From NCBI GenBank assembly GCA_963812775.1, contig CAWEWH010000009.1, positions 1 through 64,000 on the forward strand: DNA of 64,000 nucleotides. The letters are read 5' to 3'. Below are positions 36,461-46,273 of the stretch, piece by piece. Made by a program: the position numbers and the translations under genes. Numbering within the stretch: position 1 is the first letter of the stretch; every line of letters starts with the position of its first letter. The DNA is from CAWEWH01 sp963812775. Its GTDB lineage: Bacteria > Pseudomonadota > Alphaproteobacteria > Rhizobiales > Beijerinckiaceae. The notes under the pieces are model-generated. The model was not told the origin of the DNA and searched no databases. It saw nothing but the letters and a program-made list of their open reading frames with translations.

Positions 36461-36862
36461 CTACCCGCGCGCCGCGGCGCCCTCGTCCTTCGTCGCGACG
36501 CCGATGATGGCGGCGATCGCCGCGTGTGCGGCTGCGACGGCGGCCGACAATCTCGCGACCTCCTGCCGCAAGCGATCCGGTGGCGCGGCGGCCGCCGTCT
36601 CGACGGCCTCGGCCTGCTGGGCCACCGCGAAAGCGCCGATGGCGACGGCCGCACCCTTGAGAGTGTGGGCGGCATCGCGGCGGCGGTTCACCGCCCCCTC
36701 CCCGGCGATGAGATCGAGCAGCTTGGCCGACTGCGTCAGGAACAGGCCCATCAGCTCGTGCGCCAGGGCTTCGTCGTTCATGGTCTGGCGGCGCAAATGC
36801 TCCCGGTCGATGGCTATGGAGCCGCCCTCCGGGGGGCCGTCGTTGACCATATTGGCTGGCAA
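36461..36862 (-). CDS. HPt (histidine phosphotransfer) domain protein, 133 aa
   Basis: Four-helix HPt domain with the phosphorylated His66 in the motif AAHTLKGAA. It would relay phosphate between response regulators in a multistep phosphorelay. No kinase or receiver gene is adjacent. SixA-type phosphatases (one is present at 18853) can act on such domains, but linkage is not shown. Confidence 0.85.
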   Translation of the reverse strand: MPANMVNDGPPEGGSIAIDREHLRRQTMNDEALAHELMGLFLTQSAKLLDLIAGEGAVNRRRDAAHTLKGAAVAIGAFAVAQQAEAVETAAAAPPDRLRQEVARLSAAVAAAHAAIAAIIGVATKDEGAAARG

Positions 36863-37209
36863 TTCGCGTTCCCCGAATACTCACGACCTGCAGCTTGTCC
36901 ACAAGCCACCTTACCGGTCGAGGCTATGGTTACAGCGTGCATGAATACTTGAGAAAGCCATACGGGCCATGACTTTGCCTGCCCGCGGCCGCCTTCCCAC
37001 TCCGTTATGGTAAAAAAGGCGTTAACGAAATTCTTAATCAACCGGGAGTTCGGGTTTCCAAGCCCCGGCCGGGAGACTAGACTTCATCTTGGTAAATGGC
37101 GGGCATTCGATCGGGGTGCGGGGTCTGTACAAGACCTTAATCCGGCTGCAATCCGCGGCGACAAGCCGCCGTGGGCGCTCGCCATGCGTGGCGTGAGTGA
37201 GGCGGCAAT
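36863..37209. other. Divergent intergenic region between HPt and the 1,511-aa gene
   Basis: About 350 bases with lower GC than the flanking genes, expected to hold promoters for both. A single TTGTCCACA at about 36894 is one base from a DnaA box, but an isolated match has little weight. No ORF with a good start was seen. Confidence 0.4.
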
Positions 37210-40200
37210 ATGGCCAAAGAGAATAAGCTCAAGGACCCGACGGAGATCGCTCTGTCGGCCATCGAGCAGGCGCTGAATCTGGGGCACGACAAGCCGGCCA
37301 CCGCAGCGGGCACGGGGGCCGATCGCGACGCTCGCTTGCCCGATGTCGGCGAAGGCGTCTTTCCTCCGCCTCCCCCGGCGCGGCCCGATGGGCGCAGCGA
37401 TGTGCGGCCGCGGGCGCCGATCCCGCCGCCCCGCCCCAGCGGCCCCCGCAACGCGGGAGCGCCGGCGCAGGCTCACCAGGTCGCCGCGCCGCCGCCGCGC
37501 CCGGCCCGTCCCGAGCCGCCGTCGCGCGAGCGCGCCGTCGCCGCCCCCGATCCGACCCGTGTTGCCAACGACGACCGCGAGAGCGTCGGCGCGCTCTTGC
37601 AGGCGCTGCAGATCCGCCCCTCGCGCCTGCCCTATATCGTTGCCGGTATCTTGTCGGTGGGCTGGCTCGCGCTTGCCGCCACCCTCGTCTATCCGCGCCT
37701 CGTTCCGGAGGAGGGCCTTGCCGCAGGCAGCGCCACGCCGCTGGTGCTCTTCGGCCTCGCCGCGCTGGCGCCGGTCGTCTTCTTCTTCGTCGTCGCGGCG
37801 CTCTACGCGCGCGCTCATGAGATCCGCCTCGTCTCCCGCGCCCTGATGCAGGTGGCCGTGCGCCTGGCGCAGCCCGAGACACTGGCAGCCGAATCGGTGA
37901 TGACGCTGTCGCAGGCCGTGCGCCGCGAGATGGCCGCCATGGGCGACGGCGTCGAGCGCGCCTTGGCGCGCGCCACCGAGCTCGAATCATTGGTCCGCAC
38001 CGAAATCTCGACCCTCGAACGCTGTTACTCTGACAACGAGATTCGCATCCGTTCCCTCGTCGATGAGCTCGCGGCGCAGCGCGAAGCCATCGTCACCAAC
38101 GCCGAGCGCGTGCGCTCGTCGATCGAGGGCGCCCACCAGAACATCGCCCAGGATCTGAGCGCCGCCAGCCACACCATCGCCGAGGCCGTCGCCGCCGCCG
38201 GCTCGCACGTGACCAACTCGCTGGCCACCAAGGGCGAGCAGATCACCATCGCGCTCGGCAAGGCCGGCGACCGCATGATCGACGAGATCACCACGCGCGG
38301 CTTCGACCTGGTCGAGCGGCTCACCACCACCAGCGAGGACGTGACCGCCACCCTCGCCCAGAAGTCGCAGGCCATCACCGCCTCCCTCGCCACCACCGGC
38401 GAGGTACTGACCCGCGGCCTCAACGAGGGCGCCGAGTTCGTCACCCGCAAGCTGGCCGAGACCGGCTCGAGCGTCGCCGAATCGCTGGCCCTGCGTGCCA
38501 ACGAGGTGAACGAAACGCTGAAGACGACCGGCGAATCGCTCACCATCTCCATCGGCCAGCGCGGCCAGGAAGTCAGCCAGCGCATCGAGGAGGCCGGCCG
38601 CGACATCGCCGACATCATCGCCTCGCGCGGCGGCAGCCTCGCCGACAAGCTGGTCGAGACCGTGGACCGCATCTACGAGACCGTCACCGTGCATGGCCAG
38701 ACGCTCGAGGAGAGCCTGGCCACCACCGGCACGCGCCTTGCCGGCCTGATCGACGACCGCACTGCCACCGCCAAGACCATCTTCGAGGAGAGCGTCGAGC
38801 GGCTGTCGGAGGATCTGCGCAACCAGACGACCGAGATCCGCGAGGCGCTGGCCGGTCACACCGGCGAGGCGCGCGATCTCATTGCCGGCACCGGCAAGGA
38901 AGTGGTCATCGCCATCGCTCAGCAGGCCTCGCGCGTCAACGAAGCGCTCGGCCAGAGCGGCACCAAGCTCGCCACGACCATCGAGCAGCAGGGCAAGAAC
39001 GTCGACCAGATCCTCGGCAACCGTCTCGCCGCCTTCGACGAGGCGGTCGTGGTGCGGGCCGGCGGCCTGGTCGAGAAGCTCTCGAGCCACGTCAACAGCT
39101 TCACCGACATGGTCGGAGCGAGCCTCAACGCCATGGAGAAGGTGGTCGGCTCGCGCGGCGACGAGCTGGTGCAGCGCCTGTCGGAGCGCTCCAAGGAGGC
39201 GGCCGCCCTCATGGAGCGCCACTCCAGCGAGGCCGCCGCCCTCATGGAGCGGCAGATCGGTGAGTTCGAGCAGCGCTCGGCTGCCAAGAGCGCCGAGATC
39301 GCCACCTCCCTCGATACGCTCATCAAGGGCATCGACCAGAATCTCGGCGCCCGCGCCACCGCCCTCAACGAGGCGCTGGTCGTGCGTTCGGTGGAAATCG
39401 CCCGAGTGCTCGCCGAAGGCGGCCAGGAGGTCACCAAGGCGCTGGCCGCCAAGGCCGACGAGATCGGCAGCGTCGTGCTGGCCAAGAGCGCCGAGCTCAC
39501 CAACGTGCTGAGCGCCAAGGCCGAGGAAATTCAGGCGACCCTGGGCGGCCGCGCCAGCGAGATCGCCAGCATCCTTTCCACTCGCGCCGAAGAGGTGAAC
39601 AAGACCCTCGGCGGCCGGGCGCTGGAGATCGCCGAGACCCTCGACCAGCGCGTGGCGAGCTTCGAGGAGAAGGTGGTCAACCGCCTCGACAGCGTCAGCA
39701 CCACCCTCGACGACCGCGGCCGCGGCATCGTCGCGGCCCTTGGCGGGCGCATGGAAGAGATCACTGCGCTGCTCGACGACAAGGGCTTGGCGCTGGTCAG
39801 CGCCCTTGGCGGCAAGGGCGAGGGCCTGGCCCGCGAGCTGGCCACGGCCGCCGACGCGGTCATCGCAACGCTGGAGAGCATCAGCGGCAAGTTCGACGAG
39901 CGCCACACCGCGCTGGTCAGTTCCATGAACCAGCGCTCCGGCGAGCTGTCGGGCGTCTTCGACGAGAAGAGAGCCCAGATCGTCGGCGCTCTCACGGAGC
40001 GGGGCGAAGCCATCGCCCGCGATGTGGCCGCCGTCGGCGAGGCGGTGGTGCGCACGCTGGAGTCGCGCGGCTCCTCCATCGTCGATGCGGTGCGCGATCG
40101 CGGCGACGAGCTCACCTCGATGTTCACCCGCTCGAGCGAGGCGTTGCGCGACGCGGTCAAGAACGCGGCGAGCGAATCGATTCTGGCGCTGGTGTCGACC

Positions 40201-41745
40201 AACGAGAAGCTGAAGAGCGAAATCCCGCTGGTGCTCGAGCGGCTGGGCGAGGCCAACAAGCTGCTCGGCCAGATCAGCGGCTCGGCGACCGACAACCTCG
40301 CCAGCATCGAGCATAATCTCACCACCCAGGTGAAGCAGCTCGACGGCGCCTTGCGCTTCATGTCGGAAGAGACCATCAAGGCCTCGACCCAGATCGCCGG
40401 CCAAGTGGACACCTTGCGAGACATCGCCAAGGACACCATCGGCGACGCCGCGGCACTCGCAGCGCGGCTCGGCGAGCACGGCTCGCTGCTCACCTCGGTG
40501 ACCGACAATCAGGTCGCCGCCATCAGCACGACGCTCGACAAGCTGGAGCGCGTCGAGGGCCGCATCGGCGCCGCTCTCAACGAGCGCCGCAGCACGCTGG
40601 AGCAGCTGACGCATCTGGTGCGCGAGAAGACCGACGACATCGGGGAATTGACCAGCGCCTTCTCGACCCTGATGGACAGCTCCTTCACCAATGCCGAGGA
40701 GCGCGCCCACAAGATCGGCAACCTCTTGTCGGCAAGCGCCAGCGCCACCACCAAGGCCATCAGCGAGCAGTTCGAGCTGATTAGGAGCGCCAGCGGCCGC
40801 GAGCGCGAGGAAACCGCCGTCGCCCTGCGTGAGGCCTACCAGCAGGTGCTCGGCCAGATGGGCGAGGCCCTCGGCCAGGCGACGGATCGCTTCCGCGAGG
40901 CCGCCGGCGAGATGCGCGCCATGACGGCCGACATCCAGCAGGAGCTGGAGACGACGCGCGGGGAGCTGCGCCGCGGCCTCCTCGATATCCCCAAGGAGAC
41001 GCAGGAATCCACCGCCGCCATGCGCCGCGTGGTTGCCGACCAGATCAAGGCGCTCAACGAGTTGACCGAGATCGTCTCGCGCTCCGGCCGCGCCTACGAC
41101 GTGGCGGAAGCCGATGCGCGCCGCGGCGAGGCGCGCGTCGCCGCGGTCGCCGCCGGCCCGGCGCCGGCGCGTGCCGCCGCCGGGATCGCGCGCCAAGGGC
41201 CGGCGCAGCCGCGCGTCGCCGAGCCGTCGCCGCGTCCCATGGTGGTGCCCAAGCGCGAGGAGCCCCCTGCCCCCCCGCCGCCGGCTCAACGTGACGGCGG
41301 CCCGCAGAAGTCCGGCTGGCTCTCCGATCTCCTGGTGCGCGCCTCCCGCGATGAGGACGAGGAGGCCGGCAAGGCTGCGGGGCGCGAAGAGCGTCCTGTC
41401 AATTCCATCGAGCTGCTCAACTCGTTGTCGGTCGATATCGCCCGCATGATCGATCACGACGCCGCCGTCGAGCTCTGGGACCGCTACAAGCGCGGCGAGC
41501 GCAAGGTCTTCACCCGCCGCCTCTACACGCTGCAGGGCCAGCAGACCTTCGAGGAGGTACGTCGCAAATACCGTGGCGACGCCGAGTTCCGCGAGACCGT
41601 CGACCGCTATGTCGACGAGTTCGAGCGGCTGCTCGGCGAGGTCGCCCGCAACGACCGCGACTCCATGGTCGCCAAGACCTACCTCACGTCGGAAACCGGC
41701 AAGGTCTACACCATGCTGGCGCATGCCACCGGCCGCTTCGACTGA
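37210..41745 (+). CDS. Giant membrane-anchored helical-repeat protein (apolipoprotein A1/A4/E-like), 1,511 aa
   Basis: Residues 1-130 are Pro/Arg-rich and disordered. Two hydrophobic segments follow at about 140-163 (IVAGILSVGWLALAATLVYP) and 175-202 (LVLFGLAALAPVVFFFVVAAL). From about 250 to 1,300 the protein is a continuous amphipathic helical array of roughly 14-15-residue units (such as GGRASEIASILSTRAEEVNK and LGGRALEIAETLDQR), matching the apolipoprotein-like proteins of Bradyrhizobium and relatives. A second Pro-rich linker leads to a conserved C-terminal domain at about 1,398-1,511 (VDIARMIDHDAAVELWDRYK, RYVDEFERLLGEVARND). Role unknown; a cell-envelope scaffold or chemoreceptor-like stalk is possible. 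It is intact despite its length. Confidence 0.88.
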   Translation: MAKENKLKDPTEIALSAIEQALNLGHDKPATAAGTGADRDARLPDVGEGVFPPPPPARPDGRSDVRPRAPIPPPRPSGPRNAGAPAQAHQVAAPPPRPARPEPPSRERAVAAPDPTRVANDDRESVGALLQALQIRPSRLPYIVAGILSVGWLALAATLVYPRLVPEEGLAAGSATPLVLFGLAALAPVVFFFVVAALYARAHEIRLVSRALMQVAVRLAQPETLAAESVMTLSQAVRREMAAMGDGVERALARATELESLVRTEISTLERCYSDNEIRIRSLVDELAAQREAIVTNAERVRSSIEGAHQNIAQDLSAASHTIAEAVAAAGSHVTNSLATKGEQITIALGKAGDRMIDEITTRGFDLVERLTTTSEDVTATLAQKSQAITASLATTGEVLTRGLNEGAEFVTRKLAETGSSVAESLALRANEVNETLKTTGESLTISIGQRGQEVSQRIEEAGRDIADIIASRGGSLADKLVETVDRIYETVTVHGQTLEESLATTGTRLAGLIDDRTATAKTIFEESVERLSEDLRNQTTEIREALAGHTGEARDLIAGTGKEVVIAIAQQASRVNEALGQSGTKLATTIEQQGKNVDQILGNRLAAFDEAVVVRAGGLVEKLSSHVNSFTDMVGASLNAMEKVVGSRGDELVQRLSERSKEAAALMERHSSEAAALMERQIGEFEQRSAAKSAEIATSLDTLIKGIDQNLGARATALNEALVVRSVEIARVLAEGGQEVTKALAAKADEIGSVVLAKSAELTNVLSAKAEEIQATLGGRASEIASILSTRAEEVNKTLGGRALEIAETLDQRVASFEEKVVNRLDSVSTTLDDRGRGIVAALGGRMEEITALLDDKGLALVSALGGKGEGLARELATAADAVIATLESISGKFDERHTALVSSMNQRSGELSGVFDEKRAQIVGALTERGEAIARDVAAVGEAVVRTLESRGSSIVDAVRDRGDELTSMFTRSSEALRDAVKNAASESILALVSTNEKLKSEIPLVLERLGEANKLLGQISGSATDNLASIEHNLTTQVKQLDGALRFMSEETIKASTQIAGQVDTLRDIAKDTIGDAAALAARLGEHGSLLTSVTDNQVAAISTTLDKLERVEGRIGAALNERRSTLEQLTHLVREKTDDIGELTSAFSTLMDSSFTNAEERAHKIGNLLSASASATTKAISEQFELIRSASGREREETAVALREAYQQVLGQMGEALGQATDRFREAAGEMRAMTADIQQELETTRGELRRGLLDIPKETQESTAAMRRVVADQIKALNELTEIVSRSGRAYDVAEADARRGEARVAAVAAGPAPARAAAGIARQGPAQPRVAEPSPRPMVVPKREEPPAPPPPAQRDGGPQKSGWLSDLLVRASRDEDEEAGKAAGREERPVNSIELLNSLSVDIARMIDHDAAVELWDRYKRGERKVFTRRLYTLQGQQTFEEVRRKYRGDAEFRETVDRYVDEFERLLGEVARNDRDSMVAKTYLTSETGKVYTMLAHATGRFD

Positions 41746-41765
41746 GATCACAGCGCACAGGCGGC

Positions 41766-41793
41766 AAGGCGCGGGACGCTCCCGCGCCTTTTT
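41766..41793 (+). terminator. Rho-independent terminator of the 1,511-aa gene
   Basis: AAGGCGCGGGA and TCCCGCGCCTT pair perfectly over 11 bp around CGC, followed by TTT, 21 bases after the stop. Confidence 0.92.
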
Positions 41794-41839
41794 GTTTGGA
41801 GCACGGGGCGTTTGTGCGCCGCCCTTGCCCCTGCTCGTT

Positions 41840-43223
41840 CTAGTCTTGGGCCGCCGTCGAGGCGCCGGGGCGCCGCGGCCGCGGTCTGCAACCTAGCGAC
41901 TTGTCACGCAGCAGCTGCGGAAGAATGCCCGTGTAGACGTTACCCGCCATCACCGCGTCCCCTCTCGTGGTGAAATGCACGACATCGATGAAGAGATCTT
42001 CGTCATAGCGTCCGCGCAGGCCGTCGCTGGTATCGACAAATGCGATACCGCGCTCCCTCGCCAATCCCGCGAACAAGGCATTCTGAATCTGAATTCTCCG
42101 CGTGATAGCGCGAACGTCGGTCCAAGGTCTCGTGTAGAAGCGGATGGCCTCGTCCGGACTGGTCGGCTCAACGGCTGTGTTGAAACCGAGAAACACGAGC
42201 AGATATCCCAGGCGTTCAGATTGTTGGGCGAGCTGCTGCATATCGGTGAACAGCTTGCCTCGACGCGCTTGTGCGACGAGTCCCTCGGTGTCGTCGTAAA
42301 AGTCCGCCACGAGGCGATACACGCTGCTGACGATCCCGTTCGCGGTGAGAACAGCTGCCCGATGCGCGTACCACCATGTCCGGCTCGCTTTACTGGCATC
42401 GAGAGCCGGCAGCGCGGGCAGCGGGGCGATCTGCGGTTCAAAACCGAGGTCGGCAGAAGAGTTCCAACCAAAATACGACAGAACCATATCGGGCTGAAGC
42501 CATGCAAAGTCCCTCTCGATCCGGTCGACCGCATGCCGCACGTGATGGGCATTCACGCCACCATTGATGACGTGGATGGGGCGTGCACATGTGAGGTTGG
42601 AAGAGATGAGCTTCTGCAGCACCGATGACCATGGGCGACTGTCAGGGAACAACGACTGTCCAAAACGTCGCAGAATCGCCGATGGTCACGATGCGATACG
42701 CGTCTCCCTTCTTGTCCGGGAAATCGTCGCCCCGATAGCCCTTGTTGTTCAGTGCGACATGCCCTCTGTAGAACGAGGTCTGCGCTCCCGGGCGCGGCAC
42801 AAGGGGAGCGTTGGCGTCTTCTCGTTCGAACAGAATGGGCTGAACTCTCAGGACCTCCGCGACAAAGAAATTCCACCACTGGGCGAAAGCTTGCGGATTC
42901 GCCCTTGCTTGCTTGAATGAATAGACGGCCGTCGGCGAGTTCGATGGCGCGTCTTTTTGCGCCGTGGCCCAGGGGAGCAAAAAAGGCATCGACAAAATCG
43001 AGACAGCCGCACAGAGCCCGATCAGAAGCGCGACACCCGGCCTGTCTGGTCCCGCGCCGATGCCGGCAAGTGCGGCGACTGCAAGCAGAACAAGCGCCGC
43101 AATGAGTGCTACGTCGCGATCAATCGGAAAAACCTTGATCACAATCCCATAGAGGAACGGGCTTGACAGCAACGGCAGCCACGCAGCGCTCCATGGGCCT
43201 GCGGTGATAAGGCGTGATTTCAT
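41840..43223 (-). pseudogene. Membrane-anchored SGNH/GDSL hydrolase-like protein, one +1 frameshift
   Basis: Start ATG 43223. N-terminal hydrophobic segments (ALIAALVLLAVAALAGIGAG and VALLIGLCAAVSILSMPFLL), then VTIGDSATFWTVVVP with the GDS nucleophile motif, and after an extra base near 42648 the frame continues DSRPWSSVLQKLISSN, DMVLSYFGWNSSADL and DVVHFTTRGDAVMA, the D-x-x-H block. Ser, Asp and His of the SGNH triad are all present, so the joined protein (about 460 aa) is probably functional. It lies eight bases after the MBOAT gene; such pairs O-acetylate polysaccharides, as AlgI with AlgJ/AlgX do. Confidence 0.75.
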
Positions 43224-43231
43224 GCGCTCGC

Positions 43232-44729
43232 CTAGAATCGAAAGTAGATGAAGGGCTGCACTCTTTCCAATTGGCTCATGGCGTAGACACCAAGCATGAC
43301 GACCAGAGCTACATCGGGGACCCTGAGGCGCCAAACCAGCGTTCGGGCCCATCCGACAACCCTATCCGATCTGCTGTAGATCACAGGGCGGAAGAGCCGT
43401 ACGAATTGTTGCGTGTTCGGAAGCGCATTCACGATCAAGAGCAATGCGCCCGCCAATCCTAACGCGCTCAAATACGAATTTCCGAGAAGACCTTCCGGCA
43501 ACGCGATCTCGGAGGTAAATCCGTGGACCCCAATCATCCCGCTGTAGATTATGGCCGCCTGATCCATCGAGCTGCTCCGGAACAGAACCCAAGCCACCAC
43601 GACCGCCAGAAACGTCAAGGCGCGTGACGCGATCAGCGCGCTCATCCCGCCGCCGGCCGCCTCCCAACCCCGCCAATCGCGCCAGAGATGCGCAATCACC
43701 AGGTAGAGGCCGTGCAAGGCCCCCCAGACCACGAACGTCCACGCCGCCCCGTGCCATAGCCCGCCCAGGACCATCGTCAGCAGCAGATTTCGGTATCTGC
43801 TCTCGCGTCCGCCGAGAGGAATGTAGAGGTAGTCGCGTAGAAAGCTGGAAAGCGTGATGTGCCACCGGCGCCAGAAGTCGATGATGCTGGTCGCCTTGAA
43901 CGGCGACGCGAAGTTTTCGGGAAACTTGACGTTGAACAGACGCGCCAGCCCAATCGCCATGTCCGAATAGCCCGAGAAATCGAAATAGATGACGAACGAG
44001 AACAGCAAAGCCGCAAGCCACGCTTCCACGAACCCGATTGAAACTCCATCAGCGGATGCTTGAAAGATCGGGTCGACATAGCCTGCGGCGGTGTCGGCAA
44101 AGACCACCTTCTTGAAAAGCCCGATCATGATGATCGCGATGCCGGACGCAATGTTGGCAATCTTCGGCGACAGAATGTCTGGGGTGCTTAGCTGGCGGAC
44201 CAGATCCTCGTGGCGAACGATCGGCCCGGCAATCAGATGAGGGAAGAAAGCCAAGTAAGAGGCGTATTGCAGAGAACGAATAGCGCTCCGCGCGACCTTT
44301 GTAGCTGTCGACGAGATAGGCAATTTGCTGGAAGGTGTAGAACGAGATGGCAAGCGGAAGGACGATCGATCCGACGTTGACGAATATCCCGCTCGCGCTC
44401 CAGAGCGTCGAGGCAAAAAAACCCGCGTACTTGAAGTAGCCTAGTAGCAGGAGATTGAAGGCTATTCCGGATACGACGGCCGCGAGCCGCAGCCTATCTC
44501 CGAACCATGGCTGACGGCCGTTGCAGCACAGTCCAAACGCATAGTTCACAGCGATCGACACGATTAGGATCCACGTAAAGCTGGCCCTGGTGTAGCCGTG
44601 AAAGACGAGTGACGCGCAAATGATCCAAATCAGAGCTACCGAATGACCGGCAATTCGGCCGAACGCGAAAAAGCCGAACAACGAAATGGGCAAAAAGACG
44701 AGCAGAAATTCGAAGGAATTGAAAAGCAT
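43232..44729 (-). pseudogene. MBOAT-family O-acyltransferase (AlgI-like), one +1 frameshift
   Basis: Multi-pass membrane acyltransferase. N-terminus MLFNSFEFLLVFLPISLFGF and SIVLPLAISFYTFQQIAYLV are typical of AlgI-like MBOAT proteins. After one extra T near 44270 the frame continues LQYASYLAFFPHLIAGPIVR, FDFSGYSDMAIGLARLF and DFWRRWHITLSSFLRDYLYI, which holds the catalytic His region. Joined length is about 498 residues, normal for the family. Moves acyl groups from the cytoplasm for transfer to an exopolysaccharide, probably with the SGNH protein that follows. Confidence 0.85.
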
Positions 44730-45152
44730 CGTTCCCTAATAGTACCGTTCCCCTGCCGCGCGCTTGTACGGCTCCCTTTTCCCCTGGTCACGATGCTCAG
44801 GAATGCTGCTCGACCAGAAGCATCAATGCACGGCAAACCGCTCCCGCCCCAGGATCTTCTGTTTGCTCGCTACCGATCCCTTGAGCAGCCACCCCGTGCT
44901 GTGCCGGCCATCTGCGAGGATGGCTGCAGTCAGTCGGCAATACAAGCGACGATCGCCCGCCTGACCGGCTTCATGCGGCTCCGGCACCCTCGCGAACAAA
45001 CGCCGCGCGGCTCGTATGGCGGCGAACCACTCGAGTAGTCTCGAGACGCAAGGCTGGCCCATGGCTTGATCGGAACAAGTGTTGGACTTCGCGATTGATG
45101 CGAGAGAGCGGCGCTCGTTAGCGTCGCCTGCGCGCATGAATAGGGCAGGCCC
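44730..45152. other. Intergenic region upstream of two divergent units
   Basis: About 420 bases between the MBOAT start and the first small secreted protein. No gene, hairpin or known motif was recognised. It should carry the promoters of both units. Confidence 0.4.
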
Positions 45153-45656
45153 GTGAGCACAATCGCTTACCGCACGATCGCCACGCTGGCCTGCGCGTTG
45201 CTGGTGGTTGTGGGCATGATTGCTGGGTCTAGCCGAGCGAGCGCCCAGGACCTGTTCTCGATGATCTTTGGCGGCAGCCAGCGTCACTACAGACCGATGC
45301 CGCCATGGGAAGCGCGCATGAGGCCGCGTGTCAGGCGCGCCAAGCCGGTCGTCACCGAACCCCATGGCGCGGCTGCTGCGGACGCCTACAAGGTCGATCC
45401 CGCCGACATGGGCACGCTCAAGATGTTCCTCTCCGACAAGACGCTGGCGCGCGGCGACATCGTCGTCACCTCGAGCGGCTTCAAGGTCTTCCGCGGCTCG
45501 CGCAGTTTCCCCTATTCGCCGTCCGACTTCGCGCCGCTCGAGGCGGCCAACGTGCGCAACCTCGCCCAGCTCAAGGCGCTGGAAGCCACCCTCTCGGTCG
45601 CTCACACCGCCTTGCGCGACCCCGAGCCGAAGGTGGAGAAGAAGCGCCGCCGATGA
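45153..45656 (+). CDS. Small secreted protein, 167 aa, first of a tandem pair
   Basis: GTG start with GGGCAGG upstream. Signal peptide (TLACALLVVVGMIAGSSRASA), then QDLFSMIFGGSQRHY and a C-terminal conserved block: DKTLARGDIVVTSSGFKVFR, GSRSFPYSPSDFAPLEAANV and RNLAQLKALEATLS. The same block occurs in the next gene. The order GDIVVT...VFRG...FPY reads as a small beta domain after a disordered linker. No named family; similar short proteins occur in Bradyrhizobium-like genomes. Periplasmic location inferred. Confidence 0.75.
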   Translation: MSTIAYRTIATLACALLVVVGMIAGSSRASAQDLFSMIFGGSQRHYRPMPPWEARMRPRVRRAKPVVTEPHGAAAADAYKVDPADMGTLKMFLSDKTLARGDIVVTSSGFKVFRGSRSFPYSPSDFAPLEAANVRNLAQLKALEATLSVAHTALRDPEPKVEKKRRR

Positions 45657-45723
45657 ACGCGAAGCTTGACGCGGGCTGGCGCTGCTTGTGAGATGCCGCG
45701 GCCATCGTGCCGATCGAGCCTGC

Positions 45724-46257
45724 ATGCTTCGACCGTTTGCCATCCTCCTCGTCGCCGCCGCAATGGCGGCACCCGCCACATCCGTGTCGGCGCAGGATTT
45801 GTTCTCGCTGCTGTTCGGGACGTCGCCGCCGCACTACGGCCAACGGCCGGCACACTTGCAGGAACCGTCGCAGCGGCCGCGCGAGCCCCGCTCCGCCGGC
45901 TACGATCCTGTGCTCGGCAGCAGCAGCCTGGACTATGGCATCGCCGGGGCCCGTGGCGGCCGGGACCCCCTCTACAGCGCCGACCCTGCCGACCAAGGCC
46001 TGTTGAAGATGTTCTTGACCGACCGGACGCTGGCGCGGGGCGATATTGTCGTCACCCGAAGCGGCTTCAGGGTTTTTCGCGGCTCCGGCTCATTCCCCTA
46101 TACGCCGGCCGATTTTGTGCCGCTGCAAGCCACCAATCTCCGCAACCTCGCGCAGCTGATGGAGCTGGAAGCGACCCTTGCTCCGCCTCTTCGGTCGGAC
46201 AAGACGCAGGAGCAGCCGACGTCGAACGACGCCCGCGCGCCGCGGCAGTCGCAATAG
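45724..46257 (+). CDS. Small secreted protein, 177 aa, second of a tandem pair
   Basis: Paralogue of the preceding gene: signal peptide (PFAILLVAAAMAAPATSVSA), QDLFSLLFGTSPPHY, a longer Pro/Arg-rich linker, and the conserved block DRTLARGDIVVTRSGFRVFR, GSGSFPYTPADFVPLQATNL and RNLAQLMELEATL. It is 67 bases downstream in the same direction, so a two-gene unit formed by duplication. ATG 45724 is chosen because it opens the signal peptide. Confidence 0.75.
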   Translation: MLRPFAILLVAAAMAAPATSVSAQDLFSLLFGTSPPHYGQRPAHLQEPSQRPREPRSAGYDPVLGSSSLDYGIAGARGGRDPLYSADPADQGLLKMFLTDRTLARGDIVVTRSGFRVFRGSGSFPYTPADFVPLQATNLRNLAQLMELEATLAPPLRSDKTQEQPTSNDARAPRQSQ

Positions 46258-46273
46258 TCCTGGCAGCCCAGAC

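Noticed and set aside
36894..36902. Chromosome origin (DnaA box TTGTCCACA)
   Set aside because: A single near-match without AT-rich unwinding DNA, dnaA, dnaN or other boxes.
37987..41751. 1,254-codon open frame opposite the giant repeat protein
   Set aside because: It mirrors the repetitive codons of the real gene, has no Shine-Dalgarno or motifs, and is composed of low-complexity Gly/Ala/Asp runs.
45153..46257. Toxin-antitoxin or bacteriocin pair
   Set aside because: Both proteins have signal peptides and are paralogues; there is no immunity protein, export gene or double-glycine leader.
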